64,000 bases of DNA from Paenibacillus etheri (GTDB taxonomy: Bacteria > Bacillota > Bacilli > Paenibacillales > Paenibacillaceae). Location: NCBI RefSeq assembly GCF_001012825.1, contig NZ_LCZJ02000014.1:124001-188000 (forward strand), given 5' to 3'. This document shows positions 55,231 to 63,947 of this stretch, one piece after another. The first letter of the stretch is position 1. Every line of letters starts with the position of its first letter. The notes beneath the pieces were generated by a model, which saw only the letters and a program-made list of their open reading frames with translations, had not been told where the DNA came from and searched no databases. The translations under genes and the position numbers were made by a program.

Positions 55231-57168
55231 TTACTTTGAGTTACTTAATCTTTGTTTCAATTGATTCATTTGCTTTTGAACATGCTGTGGCCATAGCTGT
55301 AGTGGAACCTGATTACCGCTAGCGGCTTGCAGTGTTTTATAGATATCGACCTGACCCCAGCCAAAATATTTGTCATGACCGGGAGTGCCTAAATCAACGG
55401 CATTTTTGGTCATAAGATCCATAACTTCCGTATTCGTCAGATTCGGATTCAGTGAACGCACCAGACCCGCCAGCGCAGCGACATGAGGACTGGCCATCGA
55501 TGTACCGGATAAAGCGGCATACTGGCTATCAGGATAAGTACTTGCTATGCTTTCTCCGGGTGCAGCGACATTGATATAATCGCCGTAGTTGGAGAAGGAA
55601 GCTTTTTCACCTGAAGCATTCGTTGCAGCTACTGCAATCACTTCGGGATACGCAGCTGGAAATCCTGGTCGTTCTGTATTATCGTTGCCTGCGGCAGATA
55701 CGAGGACGATATCTCGATCGTAGGCATATTTGATTGCGTCATGAAGAAACTGGGAATCCGCGTAGTTACCTAGACTTAAGTTTATGACTTTTGCACCGTT
55801 GTCAGCTGCCCAAATGATTCCTTCAGCGACGGAATAGGTAGTACCTGCTCCTGAATTATCGAGTGCCTTTACTGGAAGGATCTTATTGTACCAGCTGATT
55901 CCCGCTACTCCTTCTCCGTTATTAACCAGTGCACCTATAATTCCAGATACATGTGTGCCATGTCCTACATCATCTTCTGGGGTGGAACCATTGGTGATCG
56001 CGTTATACCCTGTCAAAAGCTTACCCTTTAGATCCGGATGATTGATTTGGACTCCGGTATCCACTACGGCCACAATCACTTCTTTACTTCCCTTGGATAA
56101 ATTCCATCCTAGTTCCGTTTCTATCGCCGGCAGGTTCCATTGATAAGTGGAGAATAACATGTCATTTGGAGTAACAGTTCCCTCTGCGTTTTTAGTTATC
56201 GTATCATTGGTTAAATACATATAGTGAGGCTCTGTATATTCAGGATGCCATTTATTGGTGAAATAGTCTTTGAGTTCGTAATAAGTCAGCTTCTCCGAAC
56301 GAAAAATATAGGCATACCCCAGCTTACGTGGTTTCTTACCGTTGATGTCGGCAGTGATCGTTTGAAGCTGCTCCGGGGTGAGTGAGTTGTTACGGAAACG
56401 GACGACAATTTCATTCTCATAAAAATGGCTGGCGTTTTCGTTATCATGACCAGTTTTGACGGTGATATCCTTTAAATTGTCGGTATGGACGGACTCTACA
56501 CGGTAATTGCCTTCCTTCGGATAAGGAATGAGACGCAGGTTCTTCAGCTGATGGTCTGCCACACGCCCAAGCACCTTTTGGTTAATAAGTGCGATGATGC
56601 CTATATTTTTTTCTTTGTTCCGCTGAGCGATAAAGTAATATTTCTCTTTACCAATTGTAAACGTTGGAGATTCATAGGACTGATGACCACGAATTGCTGA
56701 TTTCGCCGTCTTAAGATATTTTTGCAGCTGTTGATTCTCTTGTTCAGTTCCTTGAGGAAATGAGGAGGATTTAAAGGTTTCCGTTTTATGCTTACGAAAA
56801 TCGATCCACATAAGCATAGTGATAAATCCGTGGTTCTGCTGCAAACGTTTCGCATACACTGATTTATCATGAAGCGAAGAGATTCCATCCGTTTCAGAGA
56901 GGAGTTTAGTCAAATGTCTGCTGACATCCACTCTATTCAGGTGATCCGTCGCATCAACATCTTGTGATAAAGAGCTTTTCTTCAATGTTTTTTCTTGTGA
57001 AGGATTTGGTGCTGAATGTAGGGCTGGAGTTGGAGCAGGATTGGGTACAGCGACATTAGCGACTTCTCTGGTCGTCCCATTAGTGGCAGGACGTAGCGCA
57101 AAGGTAAGTAAACCAACTGTGAACGCAGCTGTTACCAGACCTGCAACCGTTAGATTTTTACGTGACAT
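55231..57168 (-). CDS. S8 family serine peptidase (subtilase)
   Basis: 645 aa from the ATG at 57168, preceded by AGAGGAG; seven further codons upstream are open but unlikely. The N-terminus (MSRKNLTVAGLVTAAFTVGL) is an export signal or membrane anchor, followed by a Pro/Ala-rich linker and a pro-region of about 280 residues. The subtilisin triad is complete: Asp in VAVVDTGVQINHPDL, His in GHGTHVSGIIG and Ser in LSGTSMASPHVAAL. The C-terminus ends about 40 residues after the catalytic domain. Probably a secreted or cell-surface protease, function unknown. Confidence 0.94.
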   Translation of the reverse strand: MSRKNLTVAGLVTAAFTVGLLTFALRPATNGTTREVANVAVPNPAPTPALHSAPNPSQEKTLKKSSLSQDVDATDHLNRVDVSRHLTKLLSETDGISSLHDKSVYAKRLQQNHGFITMLMWIDFRKHKTETFKSSSFPQGTEQENQQLQKYLKTAKSAIRGHQSYESPTFTIGKEKYYFIAQRNKEKNIGIIALINQKVLGRVADHQLKNLRLIPYPKEGNYRVESVHTDNLKDITVKTGHDNENASHFYENEIVVRFRNNSLTPEQLQTITADINGKKPRKLGYAYIFRSEKLTYYELKDYFTNKWHPEYTEPHYMYLTNDTITKNAEGTVTPNDMLFSTYQWNLPAIETELGWNLSKGSKEVIVAVVDTGVQINHPDLKGKLLTGYNAITNGSTPEDDVGHGTHVSGIIGALVNNGEGVAGISWYNKILPVKALDNSGAGTTYSVAEGIIWAADNGAKVINLSLGNYADSQFLHDAIKYAYDRDIVLVSAAGNDNTERPGFPAAYPEVIAVAATNASGEKASFSNYGDYINVAAPGESIASTYPDSQYAALSGTSMASPHVAALAGLVRSLNPNLTNTEVMDLMTKNAVDLGTPGHDKYFGWGQVDIYKTLQAASGNQVPLQLWPQHVQKQMNQLKQRLSNSK

Positions 57169-57295
57169 GATTTCCGCTCCTCTATGCATTGTAATGTCTA
57201 TAGGTTTAGATGAGAGCGTATGTTTTATGCATCTTAGAAAAGGATACCTTCCTAACGTTTTTTATGATAATATCAGAGAGAATAAGCATCTCGAG

Positions 57296-57391
57296 TTCGC
57301 ATCCTGATATTGCAGGAGAGATGTCGATAGATGTTCTTTTAATTTTCAGAAGGTTAGACTTCTCTGTGTTCACATCCTGATATTGCAAGAG
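57296..57391 (+). repeat. Two 23-base direct repeats between subtilase and ypuI-like genes
   Basis: 57296-57318 and 57369-57391 share CATCCTGATATTGCA with flanking TTC and GAG, differing at two positions; starts are 73 bases apart (about seven helix turns). Each contains CCTGATATTGCAGG-like dyad symmetry. The gap 57169-57477 holds the divergent promoters; no clear -35/-10 pair could be fixed. Confidence 0.6.
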
Positions 57392-57477
57392 TAAAGAGAT
57401 ACGTCTAGAGACTATTTCTTCATAGGATTAACTTTATTGACTACAAGAGCAGGGAATAATAAGGGGGAGCAACCGCC

Positions 57478-57975
57478 ATGTCAGCAGCCAATGTGCAGAA
57501 ATTATGTGAATCGACGAGAGACAAACTTAAAGATGTAATTGATAAGATGGAGATTTTTCTTAACGAGCATGCATTGCCTCAGCTTGCAACAGAAGGTGAT
57601 GAAGAATCTGTACAATTTTATCAAGGATTCTTGTCCGATGTTCGTCATCTGTTAGTGTTCTCAGAAATGTCTTATGAGAAGCTGGGAGTTGCGCTGCGTC
57701 GTGCTACATTCGATGAATCTTTTGCGCAGAAAGCGCTTTATAATGTATATCACTATGGGGTGAATAACTTCTTCTATCCAAAGAATGAAAGCTATTCTGA
57801 GGATGGTCGTTATGCTTATACTGGACAGGATGCCATTCGTTTCCGTAAAAAACCAGTTCGTCCGGCGCGTGATATCATTCTTGAAATTACCAAGACCTAT
57901 GAAGAGCTACGCGATGACCTTACTTATTATGAGAACGACTATTTGACTGAGAAACGTATGCAAAATCAGGTTTAA
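57478..57975 (+). CDS. YpuI/DUF3907 family protein
   Basis: 165 aa. The pattern FYQGFLSDVRHLLVFSE, LYNVYHYGVNNFFYPK and especially YAYTGQDAIRFRKKPV matches B. subtilis YpuI (DUF3907), an uncharacterised cytoplasmic protein. It is largely helical, without signal peptide. AAGGGGGAGC precedes the ATG. A strong terminator follows, so it is transcribed alone. Confidence 0.8.
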   Translation: MSAANVQKLCESTRDKLKDVIDKMEIFLNEHALPQLATEGDEESVQFYQGFLSDVRHLLVFSEMSYEKLGVALRRATFDESFAQKALYNVYHYGVNNFFYPKNESYSEDGRYAYTGQDAIRFRKKPVRPARDIILEITKTYEELRDDLTYYENDYLTEKRMQNQV

Positions 57976-57993
57976 CAGTTAACTTGTTCGTGT

Positions 57994-58044
57994 AAAGGAT
58001 CAGCACTTCGTCAATTTATATTGACGAGGGCTGATCCTTTTTTT
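57994..58044 (+). terminator. Terminator after the ypuI-like gene
   Basis: AAAGGATCAGC (57994-58004) pairs with GCTGATCCTTT (58030-58040), with an inner TCGTCAAT/ATTGACGA stem and a T run. Confidence 0.92.
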
Positions 58045-58058
58045 GACGTATTAGAATT

Positions 58059-58111
58059 TATATATTTGGGGCCCACACAAAGTACCTGAGTACGCATCGA
58101 AGCAAACCCCC
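58059..58111 (+). repeat. Dispersed repeat family R2, copy 2
   Basis: Second copy of the 53-base element at 51626-51678. Here ACAAAGT inside it can pair with ACTTTGT just downstream (about 58112-58118), giving a hairpin flanked by CCC/GGG. Confidence 0.85.
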
Positions 58112-58215
58112 ACTTTGTGGGGATATTTTGCGTTTGGCATCGTTACATCAACTGGAAACCAGCCTATCGAATAGGGGGTGAATTGTGCGGACATAATGAA
58201 GCCGAGGTGATAAAT

Positions 58216-58437
58216 ATGTCGAGTGTAAAGCCATTAGTCAAATGTAGTGTGAGCAATTGTCATTATTGGGGCGAGCATAATTTATGCCGGGCTGAAGAAA
58301 TTATTATTGAGATCGACAAGCACGTGGGTAGTGGATTTAAAGAAGAATATGCTGAAGAAATGACGAATGAGGGTCACCACGATCATGTCGCAACATCGTC
58401 CGCAACATGCTGTTTAACATTTAAGCCGAACTCCTAG
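58216..58437 (+). CDS. DUF1540 domain-containing protein
   Basis: 73 aa. Conserved cysteines in VKCSVSNCHYWGEHNLCRAEEI and a terminal TCCLTF give the DUF1540 pattern, likely a small metal-binding protein; function unknown. GAGGTGA lies 5 bases before the ATG at 58216; the longer open frame back to 58117 lies in repeat DNA and is rejected. His/Asp-rich residues (EGHHDHVAT) precede the last cysteines. It is followed by a DUF4190 gene after 12 bases. Confidence 0.82.
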   Translation: MSSVKPLVKCSVSNCHYWGEHNLCRAEEIIIEIDKHVGSGFKEEYAEEMTNEGHHDHVATSSATCCLTFKPNS

Positions 58438-58449
58438 GAGGCCGCCCTT

Positions 58450-58863
58450 ATGGACAGAGAAAAGGAAAATGAATCAAGTTCATCAAATGGACAATCCGGT
58501 CCGAGAAAAGTCATTTTGCGCCCGCGCAGAGTAGACTATCCACGGAGGGACAGGGAACATCAAGAGGAGTATGCCGCAGAGGTGAGTCCAGTTTCGATGC
58601 CGGTCCGGGATACAACACCACGTGTGGCGAGTGAAACTAAGGAGAGCGAAGAGGAATATAGCGGAAGTAAAGCGATTGGTTATACTGGGCTTGCTATGGG
58701 TATTGCCTCCTTGTTTCTCTGGTCCATCATTCTTGGACCCATTTCAGTTGTGATTGGTTATTATGCATATGCCAAAGAGCAAAAAACACTTGGGGCATGG
58801 GCGATTGGGTTAGGGATTGTATCCACACTTAGTTACTTTGTGATGATCCCCTTTGCTCGCTAA
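58450..58863 (+). CDS. DUF4190 domain-containing membrane protein
   Basis: 137 aa. A polar, Arg/Glu/Ser-rich N-terminus of about 75 residues is followed by two hydrophobic segments (about 77-103 and 112-132) with GYTGLAMGIASLFLWSIILG and IGYYAYAKEQKTLG, the DUF4190 pattern. Function unknown. CTAGGAGG precedes the ATG. It is probably co-transcribed with the DUF1540 gene. Confidence 0.8.
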   Translation: MDREKENESSSSNGQSGPRKVILRPRRVDYPRRDREHQEEYAAEVSPVSMPVRDTTPRVASETKESEEEYSGSKAIGYTGLAMGIASLFLWSIILGPISVVIGYYAYAKEQKTLGAWAIGLGIVSTLSYFVMIPFAR

Positions 58864-58887
58864 AAAGAAGCGTAAAGTTTGAATTAT

Positions 58888-58932
58888 AACAGGCTTTTAG
58901 ACCTAAATATCAGGGTCTGAAGTCTGTTTTTT
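58888..58932 (+). terminator. Terminator after the DUF4190 gene
   Basis: AACAGGCTT pairs with AAGTCTGTT, with an inner AGACCT/AGGGTCT stem, followed by TTTT. Confidence 0.85.
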
Positions 58933-59045
58933 CATTCCAGCATATAGCAATAATCACGAATAAAATGTAATATTAAGCCGTAATTCATCGAAATCTAATG
59001 TTAGACCAATAGATATGATACACAGGATAAAAGGAGTGCGCCGGT

Positions 59046-59756
59046 ATGGAGATTAATCCCGCTGCAACCAATGGGTTAGGGCAGCTTAAATGGATAAGCT
59101 TAAAGAGTGCAACCGCCAAGAGTAGTTCAGCGAATGGAACTGAAAGGTCAGGCGCATCAGCCTCTCAATTTGCAGCAATGCTTCAAGCTCTATCTTCTAA
59201 CACCTCTAATAACGGGGATACAAGCTTCTTAACGTCACTCCCGGATGCATCATCTGTTAGTAGCCTGTTATGGCAACAGATAGGTGGGACAGCTGAAAGC
59301 ATCGATGGTGTAATTTCCGGGGAAATAACGGATACTAAACCGACAAGCTATGATGACCTGATTCAAACGGCGAGTGCTAAATACGGGGTACCGGTCGATT
59401 TGATAAAAGCTGTAATCGATACAGAATCCTCCTTTAATCCAAACGTTGTCTCATCGGCTGGTGCTAAAGGATTAATGCAGTTAATGGATGGAACAGCAAG
59501 CGGTTTAGGGGTTTCAAATTCTTTCGACCCGGCTCAAAATATTGATGGTGGTGTACGCTATCTTTCTTATCAATTGAAGCGATTTGATGGACAGGAAAAG
59601 ATGGCATTAGCGGCTTACAATGCAGGGCCAGGCAGGGTCATTAACCTTGGGGTAAGCAATGATCAGGAATTGTTAGAGAAACTCACGCTGCTTCCTAAAG
59701 AGACGCAGTCCTATCTCACTAAAATAGAACGCGCTCGCGCGCAATACGCTGTATAA
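59046..59756 (+). CDS. Lytic transglycosylase domain-containing protein
   Basis: 236 aa. The C-terminal half is an SLT domain: LIKAVIDTESSFNPNVVSSA with the catalytic Glu, GAKGLMQLMDGTA, and ALAAYNAGPGRV. The N-terminal about 100 residues are Ser/Thr/Asn-rich and lack a classical signal peptide, as in several Bacillota homologues. The enzyme cleaves peptidoglycan glycan strands to anhydromuropeptides. AAAAGGAG precedes the ATG. Confidence 0.92.
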   Translation: MEINPAATNGLGQLKWISLKSATAKSSSANGTERSGASASQFAAMLQALSSNTSNNGDTSFLTSLPDASSVSSLLWQQIGGTAESIDGVISGEITDTKPTSYDDLIQTASAKYGVPVDLIKAVIDTESSFNPNVVSSAGAKGLMQLMDGTASGLGVSNSFDPAQNIDGGVRYLSYQLKRFDGQEKMALAAYNAGPGRVINLGVSNDQELLEKLTLLPKETQSYLTKIERARAQYAV

Positions 59757-59762
59757 TATATA

Positions 59763-59826
59763 GGATCAAACGGGTAGTTCCCTTAAACCGCATGACTGGG
59801 TTTTGGGATTACCGTTTGATCCTTTT
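59763..59826 (+). terminator. Terminator after the lytic transglycosylase gene
   Basis: GGATCAAACGG (59763-59773) pairs with CCGTTTGATCC (59812-59822), followed by TTTT. Confidence 0.82.
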
Positions 59827-59885
59827 CCGTAATTTAAGAAAGAATGATTACTGTACTTTAACGAAGTAAAGGAGACAATCAATAT

Positions 59886-61037
59886 ATGCTTTACTGGGAT
59901 TATGCCGCCGCTACACCACCTTATGAAGATGTGGTGAAGACGATGGAACAAATTATGAAGCTACACTATGCTAACCCGTCCTCTTTACATCGTGCAGGCA
60001 GTGAAGCGGCCAAGCTGATCAGGCGTTCACGAGAAGTATGCGCGGCTGCGTTATCTGTACAACCTAAGGAGATCCTATTTACATCCGGGGCTACGGAGAG
60101 TAACAATTTAGCCATTAAAGGTGCTGCTTTGCAGTATCAGTCAAGAGGACGTCATCTTATAACTACGGAAATAGAACATCCCTCTGTGTATGAAAGTTGT
60201 CTGCAACTGCAGCGAAATGGCTGGGAGATTACTTTTGTAGCGCCCGATAGTACTGGAATGATTGATCCAGAGCGAGTAGCTACTGAAGTACGGCGTGATA
60301 CTGTGCTCGTAAGTGTGATGCATGTAAATAATGAGATTGGAACAATGCAGCCGCTGGTGGAGATTGGCAGGCTGATTAAATCTGTAAATCCACGAACCTT
60401 ATTTCATGTAGATGGCGTTCAGGGTTATGGTAAGCTTGCTGTTGACCTTAAAGGATGGAAAGCGGATCTTTACAGCTTGTCTCCTCACAAAATTCGAGGC
60501 CCACGCGGAGCGGGGCTTCTCTATATTAAAGAAGGAATCCAACTGTTCCCCTTACTTTCAGGTGGTTCTCATGAAGAGGGACTACGTGCTGGAACCGAGA
60601 ATGTCCCTGCAATTGTAGCATCTTCCAAAGCGGTGCGGATAAGTGGTGAGCAACGCGAAATCTTTTATGCACGAGTGCTTCCACTTCGAGACCGACTGTT
60701 ACGCTTCTTGCACAGTGTTCCTGAATTTGTTATAAACAGCAGAGAGGATGGAGCCCCTCATATTGTGCATTTCTCATACCCTGGCATGAAAGGGGAAGTG
60801 TTCGCCCGTAAGCTGGAGGAACTAGGGATGGCTGTTTCTACCCGGTCGGCTTGCTCCTCCCGGCTGGCAGAACCTAGTCGTGTTCTATTGTCTATGGGTA
60901 AAGATGTTTCTGTAGCTTCAGGAGGCATACGCATCAGTTTCGGTGATAGTCACACTGAAGAAGATGTCGCGGCGCTTGAGAAAGCACTAATTACTGCGGT
61001 ACGAGCTTTAAAGATTGCTGAAGGAGGTATGAAGTAA
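59886..61037 (+). CDS. Cysteine desulfurase (NifS/IscS family), ThiI partner
   Basis: 383 aa PLP enzyme. It begins MLYWDYAAATPPYEDV; the PLP lysine is in SLSPHKIRGPRGAGLLY (about residues 198-214) and the sulfur-carrying cysteine in STRSACSSR (about 319-327). It removes sulfur from cysteine and hands the persulfide to an acceptor. The adjacent thiI (3-base gap) is the likely acceptor, as for NifZ-ThiI in B. subtilis, so the main product is probably 4-thiouridine in tRNA. Confidence 0.94.
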   Translation: MLYWDYAAATPPYEDVVKTMEQIMKLHYANPSSLHRAGSEAAKLIRRSREVCAAALSVQPKEILFTSGATESNNLAIKGAALQYQSRGRHLITTEIEHPSVYESCLQLQRNGWEITFVAPDSTGMIDPERVATEVRRDTVLVSVMHVNNEIGTMQPLVEIGRLIKSVNPRTLFHVDGVQGYGKLAVDLKGWKADLYSLSPHKIRGPRGAGLLYIKEGIQLFPLLSGGSHEEGLRAGTENVPAIVASSKAVRISGEQREIFYARVLPLRDRLLRFLHSVPEFVINSREDGAPHIVHFSYPGMKGEVFARKLEELGMAVSTRSACSSRLAEPSRVLLSMGKDVSVASGGIRISFGDSHTEEDVAALEKALITAVRALKIAEGGMK

Positions 61038-61040
61038 CTA

Positions 61041-62327
61041 ATGAATGAGAAGAATCAGGAATCTGCTAAAGGCAGAGCCAATAGTATAGATTATGCCGAT
61101 ATGCTGCTTTTGCGTTTCGGGGAGTTTACATTAAAGGGCAAGAATCGTGCCAGATTTGAGAAAACAGTATTACGTCATGTGAAGGAAATGACTAAGCCTT
61201 ATCCAAAGGTGGTTCTAACCAAGGAGTTTGGAAGAATTTACGTGGAGCTGAACGGAGAACCTGCTGTTGACTTGGTAGAAGCGCTGAAGAATGTGTTTGG
61301 TATTGCTTCTGTCAGTCCAGTGAAAGTGGCCAAATCAGACCTTGAGGATATTGTGGCTGTCAGCCGTCAATTCTTAGAGATCATCGCTCCTGCACCGGGT
61401 ACTACATTTAAAGTTAATGCACGCCGTGTATGGAAGGGGTTCCCATATGGCTCCATGGAGATGAATAAGCTAGTCTCGACACCACTGCTGCAAGGCTATT
61501 CCGGGCTTACTGTGGATGTAAAGTCACCTCAACTCGAGCTGAGAGTCGAAATTCGTCAAGGTCATACTTATATATTCTGCGAAAATATTACTGGTGTTGG
61601 TGGATTTCCGCTTGGTACGAATGGAAAAGCGATGTTATTGCTTTCCGGAGGCATTGATAGTCCTGTAGCCGGTTGGTCATCCATGCGTCGTGGACTTGAG
61701 GTGGAGTGCGTACACTTTTATAGTTATCCTTATACGAGTGAGCTTGCTCGGCAAAAAGTGGTTGATCTTACACGGGTATTGTCACGATATGCGGGAGTCA
61801 TTAAGCTACATTTAGTACCCTTTACAGAGGTGCAGACGTCTTTTACTGGAATAGGACAGGACAATCTGATTATTACGTTGATGCGTCGAGCTATGCTGAG
61901 GATTACTACACAGCTTGCTGAACGTGAGGGTGCACTTGCGATCGTAACCGGTGAAAGTCTTGGACAGGTCGCTAGCCAGACGTTACCAAGCATGAACGTG
62001 ATTGGTCGTGCTACTGATCTTCCTCTTCTACGTCCGCTGGTAATGATGGACAAAAGTGATATTGTGGAGCTGTCTAAGAACATCGGCACTTATGAGTTAT
62101 CTATCCTTCCTTATGAAGATTGCTGTACTTTGTTTGTACCAAAATCCCCTACAACGAACCCGAATTTACGGATTGTAGATAAGATTGAAGCTACGCTCCC
62201 AAGTTATTCTGCATTACTGGACGCAGCGATTGAAGCCACGGAGACCGTGCTGATCACTCCGTATGGAGATGAGAAGCCTAGAGAGGTAGTAAGTGCTCAG
62301 GCTGGATTACAGGAAGAATGGTTCTAA
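61041..62327 (+). CDS. thiI: tRNA uracil 4-sulfurtransferase ThiI
   Basis: 428 aa. An N-terminal ferredoxin-like and THUMP region (MLLLRFGEFTLKGKNRARFE, residues about 20-175) precedes the PP-loop ATPase (AMLLLSGGIDSPVAGW) and the C-terminal part with the catalytic cysteine pair area YEDCCTLFVP. There is no rhodanese domain, as in Bacillus ThiI. It adenylates U8 of tRNA and inserts sulfur. GAAGGAGG lies in the end of the desulfurase gene. Terminator downstream is shared with terC. Confidence 0.95.
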   Translation: MNEKNQESAKGRANSIDYADMLLLRFGEFTLKGKNRARFEKTVLRHVKEMTKPYPKVVLTKEFGRIYVELNGEPAVDLVEALKNVFGIASVSPVKVAKSDLEDIVAVSRQFLEIIAPAPGTTFKVNARRVWKGFPYGSMEMNKLVSTPLLQGYSGLTVDVKSPQLELRVEIRQGHTYIFCENITGVGGFPLGTNGKAMLLLSGGIDSPVAGWSSMRRGLEVECVHFYSYPYTSELARQKVVDLTRVLSRYAGVIKLHLVPFTEVQTSFTGIGQDNLIITLMRRAMLRITTQLAEREGALAIVTGESLGQVASQTLPSMNVIGRATDLPLLRPLVMMDKSDIVELSKNIGTYELSILPYEDCCTLFVPKSPTTNPNLRIVDKIEATLPSYSALLDAAIEATETVLITPYGDEKPREVVSAQAGLQEEWF

Positions 62328-62341
62328 TTGTTATAAACAAA

Positions 62342-62383
62342 GACTGTCTCATTCGTAGCATCTACGGCTGAGGCAGCTTTTTT
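62342..62383. terminator. Terminator between thiI and convergent terC
   Basis: CTGTCTCA (62344-62351) pairs with TGAGGCAG (62369-62376), with an inner CGTAG/CTACG stem and six T. It overlaps the terC 3' end and serves thiI; the other direction lacks a good T run. Confidence 0.82.
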
Positions 62384-63054
62384 GATTTTTGATGGTTTGA
62401 TTGGCGTCTCCAGTGGCCTCCGATTAAGATGCCGATAATGATCACAAATATAAACAGAGCCCTCAATAGTGGATGCTGGTCAAAAAATGGGGATAGCTGC
62501 TGCTCATCTGTAATCATGCTTGAAGCTGTAAAACCTAAGACTGCTGAGCCAATATAAATAATCCATGGATATTTGTTGATTAGTTTAATAAAGAGAGTAC
62601 TTCCCCAGACCACGATTGGAACGCTGATTAACAGTCCTATGACAACTAGAGAGATATTGTGCTTAGCAACTCCCGCAATGGCGATGACATTATCCAGTCC
62701 CATCGCAGCATCGGCTAAAATGATCGTACCCACTGCAGACCATAGACTTTGACCAGCCTTGATATTCGTTGAATTATTCTCATCTGTTAACAGCTTATAG
62801 GCAATCAGAATAAGTAAAGTCCCGCCTGCTAGAAGTAACCAAGGAATTTTTAATAACCATACAACCAGAACCGTTGCGAAAATCCGTAATACGACTGCAC
62901 CTGCTGTTCCGAGCACGATAGCCTTTTTTTGAGTACTGACCGGCAAATTACGCGCAGCAAGCCCGATGACTATAGCGTTGTCTCCCGCCAGAATGAGATC
63001 TAGAAAAATAATATTGAGCAGCGATAATACAAACTCCCAGATGGATGTATTCAA
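62362..63054 (-). CDS. TerC family integral membrane protein (YjbE-like)
   Basis: 230 aa, about seven hydrophobic segments. The TerC metal-site motifs are visible: LDLILAGDNAIVIGLAARN near the N-terminus and ILADAAMGLDNVIAIAGVAKH in the middle, both with conserved Asp-Asn pairs. Family members are linked to metal (manganese) export and metalation of secreted enzymes. The start is a TTG at 63054 with AGGGGTGA ahead. It is divergent from a second TerC gene and ends in the shared terminator. Confidence 0.9.
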   Translation of the reverse strand: MNTSIWEFVLSLLNIIFLDLILAGDNAIVIGLAARNLPVSTQKKAIVLGTAGAVVLRIFATVLVVWLLKIPWLLLAGGTLLILIAYKLLTDENNSTNIKAGQSLWSAVGTIILADAAMGLDNVIAIAGVAKHNISLVVIGLLISVPIVVWGSTLFIKLINKYPWIIYIGSAVLGFTASSMITDEQQLSPFFDQHPLLRALFIFVIIIGILIGGHWRRQSNHQKSKKLPQP

Positions 63055-63225
63055 GGCATATTCACCCCTAAAGTAGTTAAGATGAGCACGAAGATATGCT
63101 TAGTTTTGTATACGCAAAAAAAGGGGCATACATGCTTTCATCCTCAAAAAAAGTTGGACAGGAAGCATAGCTTGTCACTTCCGAACATACATGTAGTTAC
63201 ATGTGATTCGGGGAGGTAAGAGAGA

Positions 63226-63885
63226 ATGGAATCATTATTGCTCCTTGGTGAAATATTGATGATCAATCTTGTGCTGAGTGGAGATAATGCTATGGTCATC
63301 GCGATGGCCAGTAAGGACCTTCCGGAGAAGCAACGGAAGACTGCGGTATGGTGGGGAGCTGCTGGAGCTGTTATTCTGCGCTGTGTGCTTACTTTTGTCG
63401 CAGTATTACTGTTAAAAATTCCTTATATCCAGGCTGGAGGAGGAATTTTGCTGCTTTGGATTGCGTTCAAGTTGCTGCTGGAAGAAGAAGAGGATCTCAG
63501 GGTTGCTGAAGCGTCATCCGTATCGAAGTCAATCCGAACGATTCTCGTAGCTGATTTTATTATGAGTCTGGATAATGTCCTGGCGATTGCCGGTCTAGCC
63601 AAAGGTGATTTGGCTTTAATAGTCATCGGGATTGCACTCAGCATTCCGATTGTAGTATGGGGAAGTGGCCTCATTGTAGGCTGGCTACATAGATTTCCGT
63701 TACTCGTATTTATCGGCGCTTATATTTTAGCCTTTACAGCAGGCGATATGATGCTTCAAGATGCAAAATTAGGGACAATGCTGTCCTTCTTGCTTCCATC
63801 CACGCATTCCATACTGCCGATCGCTTTAGGAATATTAGTGGTTGTTACTGGAGTCTTTAAACGCAGAACAACATCAATAGGTTAA
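63226..63885 (+). CDS. TerC family integral membrane protein, second paralogue
   Basis: 219 aa with the same design: MINLVLSGDNAMVIAMASKD and ILVADFIMSLDNVLAIAGLAKGD hold the conserved Asp-Asn motifs, between about seven hydrophobic segments. Compared with the upstream paralogue, middle and C-terminal parts are clearly related (IVVWGSGLIVGWLHRFPLLV versus IVVWGSTLFIKLINKYPWII). GGGGAGGTAAGAGAG precedes the ATG. Likely metal-ion transport or homeostasis; a terminator follows. Confidence 0.9.
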   Translation: MESLLLLGEILMINLVLSGDNAMVIAMASKDLPEKQRKTAVWWGAAGAVILRCVLTFVAVLLLKIPYIQAGGGILLLWIAFKLLLEEEEDLRVAEASSVSKSIRTILVADFIMSLDNVLAIAGLAKGDLALIVIGIALSIPIVVWGSGLIVGWLHRFPLLVFIGAYILAFTAGDMMLQDAKLGTMLSFLLPSTHSILPIALGILVVVTGVFKRRTTSIG

Positions 63886-63909
63886 TAAATTGCAATAAAA
63901 GGCAATACT

Positions 63910-63947
63910 AAAAGGACATCTCCATAAATTGGAATTGTCCTTTTTTG
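63910..63947 (+). terminator. Terminator after second terC
   Basis: AAAAGGACA pairs with TGTCCTTTT, followed by a T run. Confidence 0.85.

Noticed and set aside
63055-63225. Possible yybP-ykoY manganese riboswitch between the terC genes
   Set aside because: The gap is short and lacks the conserved paired elements; only small palindromes are seen.
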